Assembly: GCA_900772845.1 (NCBI GenBank)
Contig: CAAGSD010000111.1
Span: 1 to 28,078 of the forward strand
Reading direction: 5' to 3'
Source: Lachnospiraceae bacterium
GTDB taxonomy: Bacteria > Bacillota > Clostridia > Lachnospirales > Lachnospiraceae
Length of the DNA stretch: 28,078 nucleotides
The notes under the pieces: model-generated
The model's database searches: none
Seen by the model: the letters and a program-made list of their open reading frames with translations, nothing else
What the model was told of the DNA's origin: nothing
In this document: in pieces, positions 8,594-15,602 of the stretch
Layout of the letters: the number at the start of each line of letters is the position of its first letter
How positions within the stretch are numbered: the stretch's first letter is position 1
Made by a program: the position numbers and the translations under genes

Positions 8594-8804
8594 ATGGAAG
8601 AATTCAAATTGTACAGTATTTCGGATGAATATGTGGAATGGCTTCGAGAGGATTTCACGAATGTATATTCCAACAAAGTGAATACAAGGAGCTAAGCAGA
8701 AAGCAATGAATGATATGACTGCGGGATATGTGAAATCGGCATTGGACTACAGGGCATTAGAATACAGATGTGATTTATTTGAGCAAAAGAGTAGCAGGTT
8801 ATAG
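8594..8804 (+). pseudogene. Type III toxin-antitoxin endoribonuclease (ToxN/AbiQ family), internally deleted
   Basis: An ATG behind AGGAAG (8585-8590) opens 33 codons that read like a ToxN/AbiQ N-terminus: KLYSISDEYVEWLR followed by NVYSNKVNTR, then a stop at 8693-8695. In the +1 frame, overlapping the junction, a further stretch to the stop at 8802-8804 reads AMNDMTAGYVKSALDYRALE and then YRCDLFEQKSSRL, which resembles the C-terminal helices of the same family. An intact toxin has roughly 160-190 residues, so about 100 central residues, including the NGYxYYIPLSSPK-type core, are missing. The ends survive with a frame shift at the join, so the toxin is dead. The upstream terminator hairpin agrees with the type III layout. 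Base composition is AT-rich like the neighbouring abiE genes. Family assignment rests on recalled motif similarity, not a search. Confidence 0.65.
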
Positions 8805-8854
8805 AATTTTTAGAAATCCTTCATTTTGTTATAATTGTTTTCTGACAAATAAGG

Positions 8855-8867
8855 TGTTATCATAACA
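8855..8867. promoter_or_regulatory. TGTTAT-c-ATAACA palindrome, possible operator
   Basis: A perfect 6-1-6 inverted repeat lies about 20 bases after a TATAAT box (8830-8835) and about 100 bases before the HEAT-repeat gene. It could be a regulator site in that gene's leader. Nothing else supports a function. Confidence 0.25.
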
Positions 8868-8964
8868 TTATCAAGAGAAGCCAATCACCACAGGCGACAT
8901 ATAGTGATGATCCGGAGACGATTTTACCGCCCCCGCGCTGGCAGAAAGAAAGAGGCGCGTGTTT

Positions 8965-9297
8965 ATGGAACAACATGATTTAAGTAAGATTCAGAAATTA
9001 CAGGAGAAAGGAAAATCCGACAAGATCATCAAATATCTGAGTTCTTCCGATGACAACGTGGTGGTAGCCGCACTGGAAGCTCTGAGCCGGATCAAGGATG
9101 AAGACAGTGTTAACAGCATTGCCCACATGATCGACAATCCGGATACGAAGATCCGTATTGAAGCAGCAAAAGCACTAGGAAGCATCGGCACCGAATATGC
9201 CAAGACCTATTTGTTGCACAGATTGAATGCAGAACAGGATGAGACCGTGAAGACAGCTATCAAGGAAGCACTTCACGCCCTGGCAGAGCATCATTAA
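8965..9297 (+). CDS. Small HEAT-repeat protein
   Basis: A 110-residue soluble protein made of about three HEAT-like helical repeats: VVVAALEALSRIKDEDSVNS, then TKIRIEAAKALGSIGTEYAK, then ETVKTAIKEALHALAE. Such alpha-solenoids are protein-interaction scaffolds (PBS lyase HEAT-like family) with no catalytic residues. The partner is unknown. I chose ATG 8965 because AAGAGG is 9 bases upstream; a GTG two codons earlier would be too close. Codon use and G+C look like the core genome, unlike the AT-rich toxin genes on both sides. It is a stand-alone unit ended by a strong terminator. Confidence 0.75.
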   Translation: MEQHDLSKIQKLQEKGKSDKIIKYLSSSDDNVVVAALEALSRIKDEDSVNSIAHMIDNPDTKIRIEAAKALGSIGTEYAKTYLLHRLNAEQDETVKTAIKEALHALAEHH

Positions 9298-9348
9298 TTT
9301 AATTTGCTTTACTCGTAGTTTTTCTACTTATACATTTTCCCTCTTATT

Positions 9349-9379
9349 GGCGTCCGGGTTATTCCGGGCGCCTTTTTTT
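9349..9379 (+). terminator. Strong Rho-independent terminator
   Basis: GGCGtCCGG (9349-9357) pairs with CCGGgCGCC (9364-9372) across a six-base loop, followed by seven T residues. It closes the HEAT-repeat gene and isolates it from the abiE operon. Confidence 0.85.
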
Positions 9380-9423
9380 CTGAGTTTTCCTGAAATAACT
9401 TTCGACGTACAAATTTTGAATAA

Positions 9424-9468
9424 TATACGCGTATAGTTGTTGCGATTTACGAAACCATATGGTACAAT
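9424..9468 (+). promoter_or_regulatory. abiE promoter with an adjoining 12-bp palindrome
   Basis: TTGCGA (9440-9445) and TACAAT (9463-9468) are separated by exactly 17 bases. Five bases upstream of the -35 box is a perfect palindrome, TATACGCGTATA (9424-9435). AbiEi antitoxins are known to repress their own operon by binding inverted repeats in the promoter, so the palindrome is a plausible operator. The role is inferred from position only. Confidence 0.6.
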
Positions 9469-9515
9469 AATTGCATACATTATTTATTACTTGTGTGAGG
9501 AAAGTTGGTGCCTGC

Positions 9516-10121
9516 TTGAGTAAAAAAGAAATTTTAAAAAAAGTAATTGAAAATAATGGCGGCATAGCAAAAACTTCAGATTTTGCCGCTAACGGGATAA
9601 ACAAATACGAAGTAGCGTCGTTTTGTAAAGAAGGAATTATTGAAAGAATTCGCAGAGGATTTTATCAACTCCCACAAAGTAAAAGTATTACAGAAGAACA
9701 GCTCATACGAGAGTTCCTTCCACAGGGAATTATTTGTGTGGAGTCCGCTTTGTTTCATTATGGATACAGTGATTTTTCTCCTCGTGAATGGTCGCTTGCC
9801 GTACCAAGGACGGCAACCCGTGTTGTAAAGAGCATTGAAGAATTTCCTATGAAGGCTTACTATATTCAAAAGGAATTTTTAGATATAGGTAAGTCCGTAA
9901 GCAATTTTAACGGCGTAATACTGCCCGTGTATGATCGTGAACGAACAATATGCGATTGTTTTAAGTACCGTACAAAACTTGACAACGAGATTTTTAATAA
10001 GGCGGTCAATGCTTATGCTGTTGATGAAAAAAAGAACCTTGCAAATTTGTCTAAGTACGCAAAAGAAATGAAACTATACATTAAGGTTATGAATGTAATG
10101 GAGGTACTGCTAAATGGCTGA
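9516..10121 (+). CDS. abiEi: AbiEi-family type IV antitoxin and transcriptional autorepressor
   Basis: This is the antitoxin of a type IV abortive-infection system. The N-terminal 60 residues form a winged helix (KKEILKKVIENNGG, then GIIERIRRGFYQLP), and the C-terminal domain contains ICVESALFHYG and YDRERTICDCFKYR, as in AbiEi proteins. The frame has no early ATG. The likeliest start is TTG at 9516, which gives the usual LSKKEIL opening and 201 residues, with GAGGAAAG about 12 bases upstream. A start at 9471 would overlap the promoter. It overlaps the toxin gene by eight bases, the coupled arrangement expected of the pair. The DNA is clearly more AT-rich than the flanking host genes, a sign of transfer. 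Confidence 0.82.
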   Translation: MSKKEILKKVIENNGGIAKTSDFAANGINKYEVASFCKEGIIERIRRGFYQLPQSKSITEEQLIREFLPQGIICVESALFHYGYSDFSPREWSLAVPRTATRVVKSIEEFPMKAYYIQKEFLDIGKSVSNFNGVILPVYDRERTICDCFKYRTKLDNEIFNKAVNAYAVDEKKNLANLSKYAKEMKLYIKVMNVMEVLLNG

Positions 10122-11010
10122 TATAGCTGCATCTGTGTTGGCACGGCTCAAAAATAAAGCGACTGAAAGCGGTAGAAGCTATCAGCTATGCTTGCAACTC
10201 TTTTGCCAAGAGGAATTTTTGCGCCGTTTGGAAAATTCCAATTATGCTGAGAACTTTGTGTTGAAAGGCGGTTTGTTCCTCTATTCTATTACTGACTTTG
10301 ATAGCCGAGTGACAGTTGATGTGGATTTTTTGCTTCGGAAAATCCCCAATACACCGGAACAGTTAAAGAGTATTCTCGAAGAAATTATCGTTGTTCATAC
10401 CGGCAATGATTTCGTGACTTTTGAGATAAAGGATGTTGCGCCTATCGCCGTCCAGAAGAAGTATGCAGGCATCGGAGCATCAATGGTTGCCCATATAAAA
10501 AATACACGAACCCCCTTTGGCATTGATTTCGGTGTTGGTGATGTCATTGTGCCGAGGCAGGAAAGGCGAAAAATACCCACTCAGCTTGGTGATTTTACTG
10601 CACCCACAGTTAATACGTATTCCATTGAAACGACTGTTGCAGAGAAAATTGATGCAATCCTTAGCCTGATGGAATTTTCCAGTCGTATGAAAGATTATTA
10701 CGATATTTATTATCTTGCCAATAAGTTCGATTTTGACGGTAATGTACTGACCGAAGCGCTCAGCAGAACCTTTCAGAACCGTGAGCACAATTTTACGGTA
10801 GAACAATTTGAACAAGTTATGAGTTTCGATGAAGATATGGCAATGCAGAAAAAATGGAAAGCGTTTGTCCGTAAAATCGACACGAAAACGGATGATTACA
10901 GTACTGTGTTGAAAACAATAAAAGTATTTCTGACAAAACCGTTTATAGCAGCGGTTGAAGGCAAAGAATTTACTGAAAAATGGTATGCCGCTAATGGCAA
11001 GTGGATGTAA
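10114..11010 (+). CDS. abiEii: AbiEii-family nucleotidyltransferase toxin
   Basis: This is the toxin of the type IV system, a DNA-polymerase-beta-like nucleotidyltransferase acting in the cytoplasm. Family members are reported to bind GTP or modify tRNA and block growth after phage infection. The motifs are present: FVLKGGLFLY (48-57), the metal-binding DVDF (D69, D71), TTVAEKIDAI (about 173-182) and the RMKDYYDIYYLA region (R191, K193, D194, D197). At 298 residues it is full length for the family, with no frame damage, so the pair appears functional. It overlaps abiEi by eight bases and shares its low G+C. The preceding antitoxin gene supports the AbiEii assignment over other COG2253 nucleotidyltransferases. 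Confidence 0.85.
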   Translation: MADIAASVLARLKNKATESGRSYQLCLQLFCQEEFLRRLENSNYAENFVLKGGLFLYSITDFDSRVTVDVDFLLRKIPNTPEQLKSILEEIIVVHTGNDFVTFEIKDVAPIAVQKKYAGIGASMVAHIKNTRTPFGIDFGVGDVIVPRQERRKIPTQLGDFTAPTVNTYSIETTVAEKIDAILSLMEFSSRMKDYYDIYYLANKFDFDGNVLTEALSRTFQNREHNFTVEQFEQVMSFDEDMAMQKKWKAFVRKIDTKTDDYSTVLKTIKVFLTKPFIAAVEGKEFTEKWYAANGKWM

Positions 11011-11026
11011 TAGGGGGAAGAGTATT

Positions 11027-11065
11027 ATGAATAATCAAATTGTAGACGAATTTGATAAAGTATGA
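11027..11065 (+). other. 12-codon open frame with a strong ribosome binding site, probable gene remnant
   Basis: Sixteen bases after the abiEii stop, GGGGGAAG precedes an ATG that opens MNNQIVDEFDKV and then stops. The good translation start with an almost immediate stop suggests the head of a third operon gene lost by deletion, or a tiny peptide. A terminator follows within 10 bases. Confidence 0.3.
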
Positions 11066-11074
11066 GACCATTAT

Positions 11075-11109
11075 AGGGTAGGGAGTATCAAAATTCCTGC
11101 CCTTATTTA
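11075..11109 (+). terminator. Terminator of the abiE operon
   Basis: AGGGTAGGGA (11075-11084) pairs over ten positions, two of them G-U, with TTCCTGCCCT (11094-11103), followed by a T-rich tail. It marks the right boundary of the AT-rich accessory patch. Confidence 0.6.
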
Positions 11110-11160
11110 TTGTTGTTGCATAGCCTGCGAAATTTGGAAAAATCTTGCGATGGGTTCTGC

Positions 11161-11190
11161 TTGAAGCCATGACGCATATCTATTTATAAT
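11161..11190 (+). promoter_or_regulatory. Promoter of the Spo0A-like gene
   Basis: TTGAAG (11161-11166), an 18-base spacer and a perfect TATAAT (11185-11190) lie 47 bases upstream of the start codon. Confidence 0.55.
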
Positions 11191-11237
11191 AGAACGGTAC
11201 GTGAAAAAAGTAGTTTTGTAGTCATGGAGGTAGTTTA

Positions 11238-11765
11238 ATGGAAAAATTAAACATTACAACTACAAAGGATAATGAAAAAGTATACAAAATCCTGGGGGAT
11301 CTGATGAATGCCAACAAGGAATTCCAAATTATGATCACGGTTCCTTCTACGAAAAACGCCAAAGACAGCACAGTAAAAGCGACAGAAAAAAAGGAACAGA
11401 CCCCGGAAGTCATCCATGACCTGGAAAAAGATGTCACGGATATGATCCATGAGATCGGAGTCCCGGCACATATCAAAGGGTATCAGTATCTGCGGGAAGC
11501 TATCATGATGTCGGTGGAGGATCCGGCGATGATCAGTTCCATCACGAAGATCCTGTATCCGACCATCGCCAAACGTTTTCAGACCACACCCAGCCGCGTG
11601 GAGCGCGCTATTCGCCATGCCATCGAGGTCGCCTGGAGCAGAGGGCGCATGGAGACCCTGGATGCCATGTTCGGCTACACGATCGACACGGGCAAAGGCA
11701 AACCTACCAATTCGGAATTCATCGCGCTGATCGCTGACAGGATCCGGCTTTCCTACAGAAGCTGA
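11238..11765 (+). CDS. Spo0A-like DNA-binding protein lacking the receiver domain
   Basis: Residues about 63-175 match the Spo0A C-terminal (effector) domain almost throughout: IHEIGVPAHIKGYQYLREAI, ITKILYPTIAKRF, the recognition-helix region SRVERAIRHAIEVAWSRG, and the ending KPTNSEFIALIADRIRLSY. Spo0A is the master regulator of sporulation, binding 0A boxes as a dimer once its receiver is phosphorylated. Here the first 60 residues (NITTTKDNEKVYKILGDL, then a lysine/threonine-rich linker) are not a receiver: the acidic pocket and phospho-acceptor aspartate are absent and the length is 175 rather than about 267 residues. The GGAGG site and promoter fix the start, so it is not a truncated call. 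It probably binds DNA without phosphorelay control. The target genes are unknown. Confidence 0.85.
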   Translation: MEKLNITTTKDNEKVYKILGDLMNANKEFQIMITVPSTKNAKDSTVKATEKKEQTPEVIHDLEKDVTDMIHEIGVPAHIKGYQYLREAIMMSVEDPAMISSITKILYPTIAKRFQTTPSRVERAIRHAIEVAWSRGRMETLDAMFGYTIDTGKGKPTNSEFIALIADRIRLSYRS

Positions 11766-11831
11766 TGCAAAACAGCAGGCTCTAAAAGATTTGTAAATTA
11801 TTGCTGCCCTCTTTTCTATGAATCGTAAACA

Positions 11832-11840
11832 TGGTATAAT
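11832..11840 (+). promoter_or_regulatory. Extended -10 promoter of glgA
   Basis: TGgTATAAT (11832-11840) is an extended -10 element, 47 bases before the glgA start. The -35 position (TTTTCT) is poor, as is usual for this promoter class. Confidence 0.55.
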
Positions 11841-11887
11841 CAATCTATGTTTTGAAATACAAGCCGTAGTATATGTGGAGGGTTTAC

Positions 11888-13333
11888 ATGAAAAAAATTC
11901 TTTTTGCCGCATCGGAAGGCGTACCTTTTATCAAGACCGGAGGACTTGCGGATGTCGTAGGATCTTTGCCGAAGTATATTGACAAGGAGTATTTTGATGT
12001 AAGAGTGTTTATTCCGAAGTATACCTGTATGAAGCAGGAGATGAAGGATAAACTCAGGTATGTGACACATTTCTACATGGATTTCAACTGGCAGAATGTG
12101 TATGTAGGTGTTCTGGAGGCAGAGGAAGCCGGAGTACATTATTATTTCATTGATAATGAGAGCTATTTCGGCGGCTTTAAGCCTTATGGAGATGATCCCA
12201 GATATGAGATCGAGAAGTATGCATATTTCTGCAAGGCAGTGCTGTCGGCATTACCGCTTTTGAATTTCCAGCCTGATCTGATCCATTGCCATGACTGGCA
12301 GACAGGTCTGATACCGGTATACCTGAAGGAGCGTTTCCATGGCGGAGATTTCTACCGCAATATGAAGTCTGTAATCACCATACATAATCTGAAGTTCCAG
12401 GGAAAATGGGATGTGAAGACGGTACAGAGCATTACCGGACTGCCGGAGTATTATTTTACCTCTGACAAGTTAGAGGCTTATAAGGATGCGAACCTGCTGA
12501 AGGGCGGTATCGTATTTGCGGATGCCGTGACTACCGTAAGTGATACTTATGCGGAGGAGATCAAGACGCCGTTCTACGGCGAGGGCCTGGACGGATTGTT
12601 GCGTGCAAGAAGCCATGATCTGCGCGGCATTGTCAATGGTATCGACTATGGAGAGTTCAATCCGGAGACGGACAAAAATATTGTAAAAGCCTATAATGCA
12701 GTGAATTTCCGCAAGGAAAAGCTGAAGAATAAGCATGCCCTGCAGGAAGAGCTTGGACTTCGCGTAGATGATAAGAAGATGATGATCGGTCTGGTATCCC
12801 GACTGACAGACCAGAAGGGTCTGGATCTGATCGCCTATGTCATGGATGAACTGTGTCAGGATGATATCCAGTTCGTGGTACTGGGCACCGGTGAGGAACG
12901 TTATGAGAATATGTTCCGTCATTTCGACTGGAAGTATGGAGACAAGGTGTCTGCCAACATTTATTATTCAGACGCACTGTCCCATAAAATCTATGCGGCT
13001 TGTGACGCTTACCTGATGCCGTCTCTGTTCGAGCCCTGCGGTCTGAGTCAGTTGATCGCGCTGCGTTACGGTACCGTACCTATCGTCAGAGAGACCGGCG
13101 GACTGAAGGATACCGTACAGCCCTATAATGAGTATGAGAGCACCGGTACGGGCTTCAGCTTTACGAATTACAATGCACATGAGATGCTGAATACGATCCG
13201 CTATGCGGAGCATATTTACTATGACAGGAAGAGAGAGTGGAATAAGATCGTGGATCGTGCCATGGCCACCGACTACTCCTGGAAGGTATCTGCCGGAAAA
13301 TATCAGGAGATGTATGACTGGCTGATCGGATAA
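11888..13333 (+). CDS. glgA: Glycogen synthase (ADP-glucose type)
   Basis: This cytoplasmic GT5-family enzyme transfers glucose from ADP-glucose to the growing alpha-1,4-glucan. The sequence shows the N-terminal nucleotide-sugar signature IKTGGLADVVGSLP (K16), HCHDWQTGLIP (GT-B first domain), and the C-terminal FEPCGLSQLIALRYGTVP with the E-x7-E arrangement. At 481 residues it is the usual length. I chose ATG 11888 because GGAGGG lies 5-6 bases upstream; the ATG at 11873 would overlap that site. It is preceded by an extended -10 promoter. No glgB, glgC or glgD is adjacent, so the pathway is split in this genome. Confidence 0.95.
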   Translation: MKKILFAASEGVPFIKTGGLADVVGSLPKYIDKEYFDVRVFIPKYTCMKQEMKDKLRYVTHFYMDFNWQNVYVGVLEAEEAGVHYYFIDNESYFGGFKPYGDDPRYEIEKYAYFCKAVLSALPLLNFQPDLIHCHDWQTGLIPVYLKERFHGGDFYRNMKSVITIHNLKFQGKWDVKTVQSITGLPEYYFTSDKLEAYKDANLLKGGIVFADAVTTVSDTYAEEIKTPFYGEGLDGLLRARSHDLRGIVNGIDYGEFNPETDKNIVKAYNAVNFRKEKLKNKHALQEELGLRVDDKKMMIGLVSRLTDQKGLDLIAYVMDELCQDDIQFVVLGTGEERYENMFRHFDWKYGDKVSANIYYSDALSHKIYAACDAYLMPSLFEPCGLSQLIALRYGTVPIVRETGGLKDTVQPYNEYESTGTGFSFTNYNAHEMLNTIRYAEHIYYDRKREWNKIVDRAMATDYSWKVSAGKYQEMYDWLIG

Positions 13334-13359
13334 AGAACTGAAATAAGGTAAGATAACAT

Positions 13360-15024
13360 ATGGCAGATAAGAACAGTTCCAAGAACAATTTTATCATGCA
13401 GGCAGGGATTCTGGCGGCAGCCGGGATCATCAGCAGGATCATAGGGCTCCTTTACAGGGGCCCTTTACAGAGTGTCATAGGGAATCTGGGACTTGGTTAT
13501 TACCAGTCAGCGTATAACTATTATACGATCATTCTGTTGATCTCCTCTTATAGTATTCCCTCGGCAATTTCCAAAGCTATCGCACAGAAGCTGGGAGAGA
13601 AGGAATACCGTAACGCCCACAGACTGTTCCACGGAGCCATGATATATGTACTGGTGGTTGGCGGTATAGCCAGCCTTTTTCTGTTTTTCGGAGCGGGATT
13701 ATTTGTGTCCGGAGCAGCGGTCACAGTACTGCGCACCTTTGCACCGACAATCTTCGTCTATGGTATCCTGGGAGTTTTACGAGGGTATTTTCAGGCACAT
13801 AAGAGCATGGCGCAGACCTCCGTATCGCAGATCCTGGAGCAGATCGCCAATGCGGTAGTCAGCGTAGGTGCGGCATATCTTCTGATCCAAATGTTCATGG
13901 GAACGATAGAGATTCCGGCTGATCAGGCAGGGCAGGTGAAGAGAGCCACCTATGGTGCCGTGGGAAGTGCACTGGGCACCGGCGTCGGCGTATTAGTGGC
14001 TCTGCTTTTTATGGCGGGAGTCTATGCTCTGAATCGTGGAATGATCCTGCGCAGAGTGCAGCGTGACAGGCATATCCATGTGGATTCTTATGGACAGATA
14101 TTCAAGACCATTACACTGGTGGTGACCCCGTTTATTTTGAGTACGGCAGTGTATAACTTAAGCAGTACGGTCAACAACAGCATTTACACCAAATGGTATC
14201 CGAATCTGCGTGGACTGGATACGGTATCCATTTATGAAAAATACGGTATTTTCTCCGGTCAGTCATTGACGATGTCCAATATTCCCATTGCGTTTGCTTC
14301 CGCGATGGCTTCAGCCATGATTCCTTCCGTGGCACAGCTGATGGCAGCCCGGGATGTGAAGGGAGCCAGAGAGAAGATCGGCTTGGCAGTGAAGACGACC
14401 ATGGTGATCTCGATTCCCTGCGCTGTGGGACTTTTTGTATTAGCGAAGCCGGTGATCAGCCTGCTGTTCACGAATAAGACAGCGGAGGAGCTGAATCTGG
14501 CAGCAGCGTTGTTGATGACGTTGTCTTTGTCTGTGATTTTTTATGCACTGTCTACGCTGAACAGCTCTATTTTGCAGGGACTGGGAAAGGTGAACACACC
14601 TATCGTGAACGCCGGTATTTCGTTGGTGGTGCAGACGGTGGCAGCGGTATTACTCCTGATGTTTACGAGCTTAGATCTGTACAGCATTGCCATTGCCAAT
14701 ACGCTGTATTCCGGCATGATGTGTGTGCTGAACCAATGGGCGGTACGAAAGGCAGTGGGTTACAGACAGGAGATCGTCAGAACCTTTGTGATCCCGGCGG
14801 CGGCTTCCGCATTTATGGGGGCAGCAGCATGGGCAATCTACGAGGGTCTGTATATGGTGACCAAATCCATGCGGATCTCTGTCATTCCGGCGATCGTGAT
14901 CGCTGTTGTAGTCTATTTTGTCATGCTGATATTGATGCGGGGCATCACGGAGCAGGAGCTTCGCAGCTTCCCGAAGGGATATCTGCTAGTGAAGGTAGCG
15001 AAGAAGTGCCGCTTATTGAGATAA
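13360..15024 (+). CDS. MurJ/SpoVB-type lipid-linked oligosaccharide flippase
   Basis: This polytopic membrane protein of the MOP exporter superfamily (MviN/SpoVB/YtgP group) flips lipid II or related lipid-linked precursors across the cytoplasmic membrane. The opening FIMQAGILAAAGIISRIIGL and LGLGYYQSAYNYYTIILLIS are typical of the YtgP/SpoVB subgroup in Firmicutes. About 14 hydrophobic segments cover 554 residues, the family's usual size. It starts 27 bases after glgA with an AAGG site, so the two may be co-transcribed. Whether it acts in vegetative wall synthesis (MurJ) or in spore cortex (SpoVB) cannot be settled from sequence alone, hence no symbol. Confidence 0.85.
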   Translation: MADKNSSKNNFIMQAGILAAAGIISRIIGLLYRGPLQSVIGNLGLGYYQSAYNYYTIILLISSYSIPSAISKAIAQKLGEKEYRNAHRLFHGAMIYVLVVGGIASLFLFFGAGLFVSGAAVTVLRTFAPTIFVYGILGVLRGYFQAHKSMAQTSVSQILEQIANAVVSVGAAYLLIQMFMGTIEIPADQAGQVKRATYGAVGSALGTGVGVLVALLFMAGVYALNRGMILRRVQRDRHIHVDSYGQIFKTITLVVTPFILSTAVYNLSSTVNNSIYTKWYPNLRGLDTVSIYEKYGIFSGQSLTMSNIPIAFASAMASAMIPSVAQLMAARDVKGAREKIGLAVKTTMVISIPCAVGLFVLAKPVISLLFTNKTAEELNLAAALLMTLSLSVIFYALSTLNSSILQGLGKVNTPIVNAGISLVVQTVAAVLLLMFTSLDLYSIAIANTLYSGMMCVLNQWAVRKAVGYRQEIVRTFVIPAAASAFMGAAAWAIYEGLYMVTKSMRISVIPAIVIAVVVYFVMLILMRGITEQELRSFPKGYLLVKVAKKCRLLR

Positions 15025-15031
15025 AGAGAAG

Positions 15032-15118
15032 CGACGACAGCTACGATGTTCTAGATAAAGAAAGTATGTACAGAAAGAAACCTGTCTTATGGCGATGCTG
15101 TCGTCGGAGGCAGGTTTT
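15032..15118 (+). terminator. Terminator with pseudoknot-like pairing after the flippase gene
   Basis: AAACCTG (15078-15084) pairs with CAGGTTT (15111-15117) followed by T residues, a plausible terminator with a long loop. In addition CGACGACAGC (15032-15041) pairs perfectly over ten bases with GCTGTCGTCG (15097-15106), which lies inside that loop. The order of arms is 1-2-1'-2', an H-type pseudoknot topology. Confidence 0.55.
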
Positions 15119-15156
15119 TGCGTGTGCGGGGCGTAGATATAAGAAGCATGCTGATT

Positions 15157-15520
15157 AAGCCCCGGGAAGATCGAGAGAGCGGGGCGCAGAGAGGAAAAGA
15201 AGCTGATTAAGCCCCGGGAAGATCGGGAGGGCGGGGCGCAGAGAGGAAAAGAAGCCAAATAAGCCCCGGGAAGATCGGGAGGGCGGGGCGCAGAGAGGAA
15301 AAGAAGCTGATTAAGCCCCGGGAAGATCGAGAGGGCGGGGCGCAGAGAGGAAAAGAAGCAGATTAAGCCCCGGGAAGATCGAGAGAGCGGGGCGCAGAGA
15401 GGAAAAGAAGCTAAATAAGCCCCGGGAAGATCGGAAGGGCGGGGCGCAGAGAGGAAAAGAAGCGAAATAAGCCCCGGGAAGATCGAGAGGGCGGGGCGCA
15501 GAGAGGAAAAGAAGCTGATT
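15157..15520. repeat. Seven tandem copies of a 52-bp GC-rich hairpin repeat
   Basis: Units begin with AAGCCCCGGG at 15157, 15209, 15261, 15313, 15365, 15417 and 15469, exactly 52 bases apart, and a truncated eighth begins at 15521. A degenerate end-of-unit is visible before the first (from about 15126). Each unit contains GCCCC (offset 3-7) and GGGGC (offset 25-29) that can pair, then the purine-rich block CAGAGAGGAAAAGAAG. Variation is confined to two places: the loop (GATCGAGAGAGC, GATCGGGAGGGC, GATCGAGAGGGC, GATCGGAAGGGC) and the junction (CTGATT, CCAAAT, CAGATT, CTAAAT, CGAAAT). It is intergenic between the flippase gene and nudC. Confidence 0.95.
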
Positions 15521-15522
15521 AA

Positions 15523-15549
15523 GCCCCCGGGGCATGAAACCACGGGGGC
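15523..15549. other. GC-rich hairpin closing the 52-bp repeat array
   Basis: The truncated eighth unit becomes GCCCCCG (15523-15529), which pairs with CGGGGGC (15543-15549) over a 13-base loop. No T tract follows on the plus strand. It could stop transcription through the array, or be a boundary of the expanded element. Confidence 0.5.
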
Positions 15550-15602
15550 ACAAAGTCAAGGTATATCATGGAATAGAAGTGAAAAACTGGCAAATGTATC
15601 AA

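Noticed and set aside
11873..11887. Upstream ATG for glgA
   Set aside because: It overlaps the GGAGGG ribosome binding site and adds five residues not seen in glycogen synthases, which begin MKILF or similar.
15157..15520. CRISPR array
   Set aside because: The whole 52-base unit is repeated with only point differences; there are no unique spacers and no cas genes nearby.
15013..15543. A 176-codon open frame on the minus strand through the 52-bp repeats
   Set aside because: The unit length is not a multiple of three, so the peptide cycles through three frames of the same repeat. It is rich in Pro, Ser, Leu and Phe, has no convincing start site, and is a by-product of stop-free GC-rich repeats.
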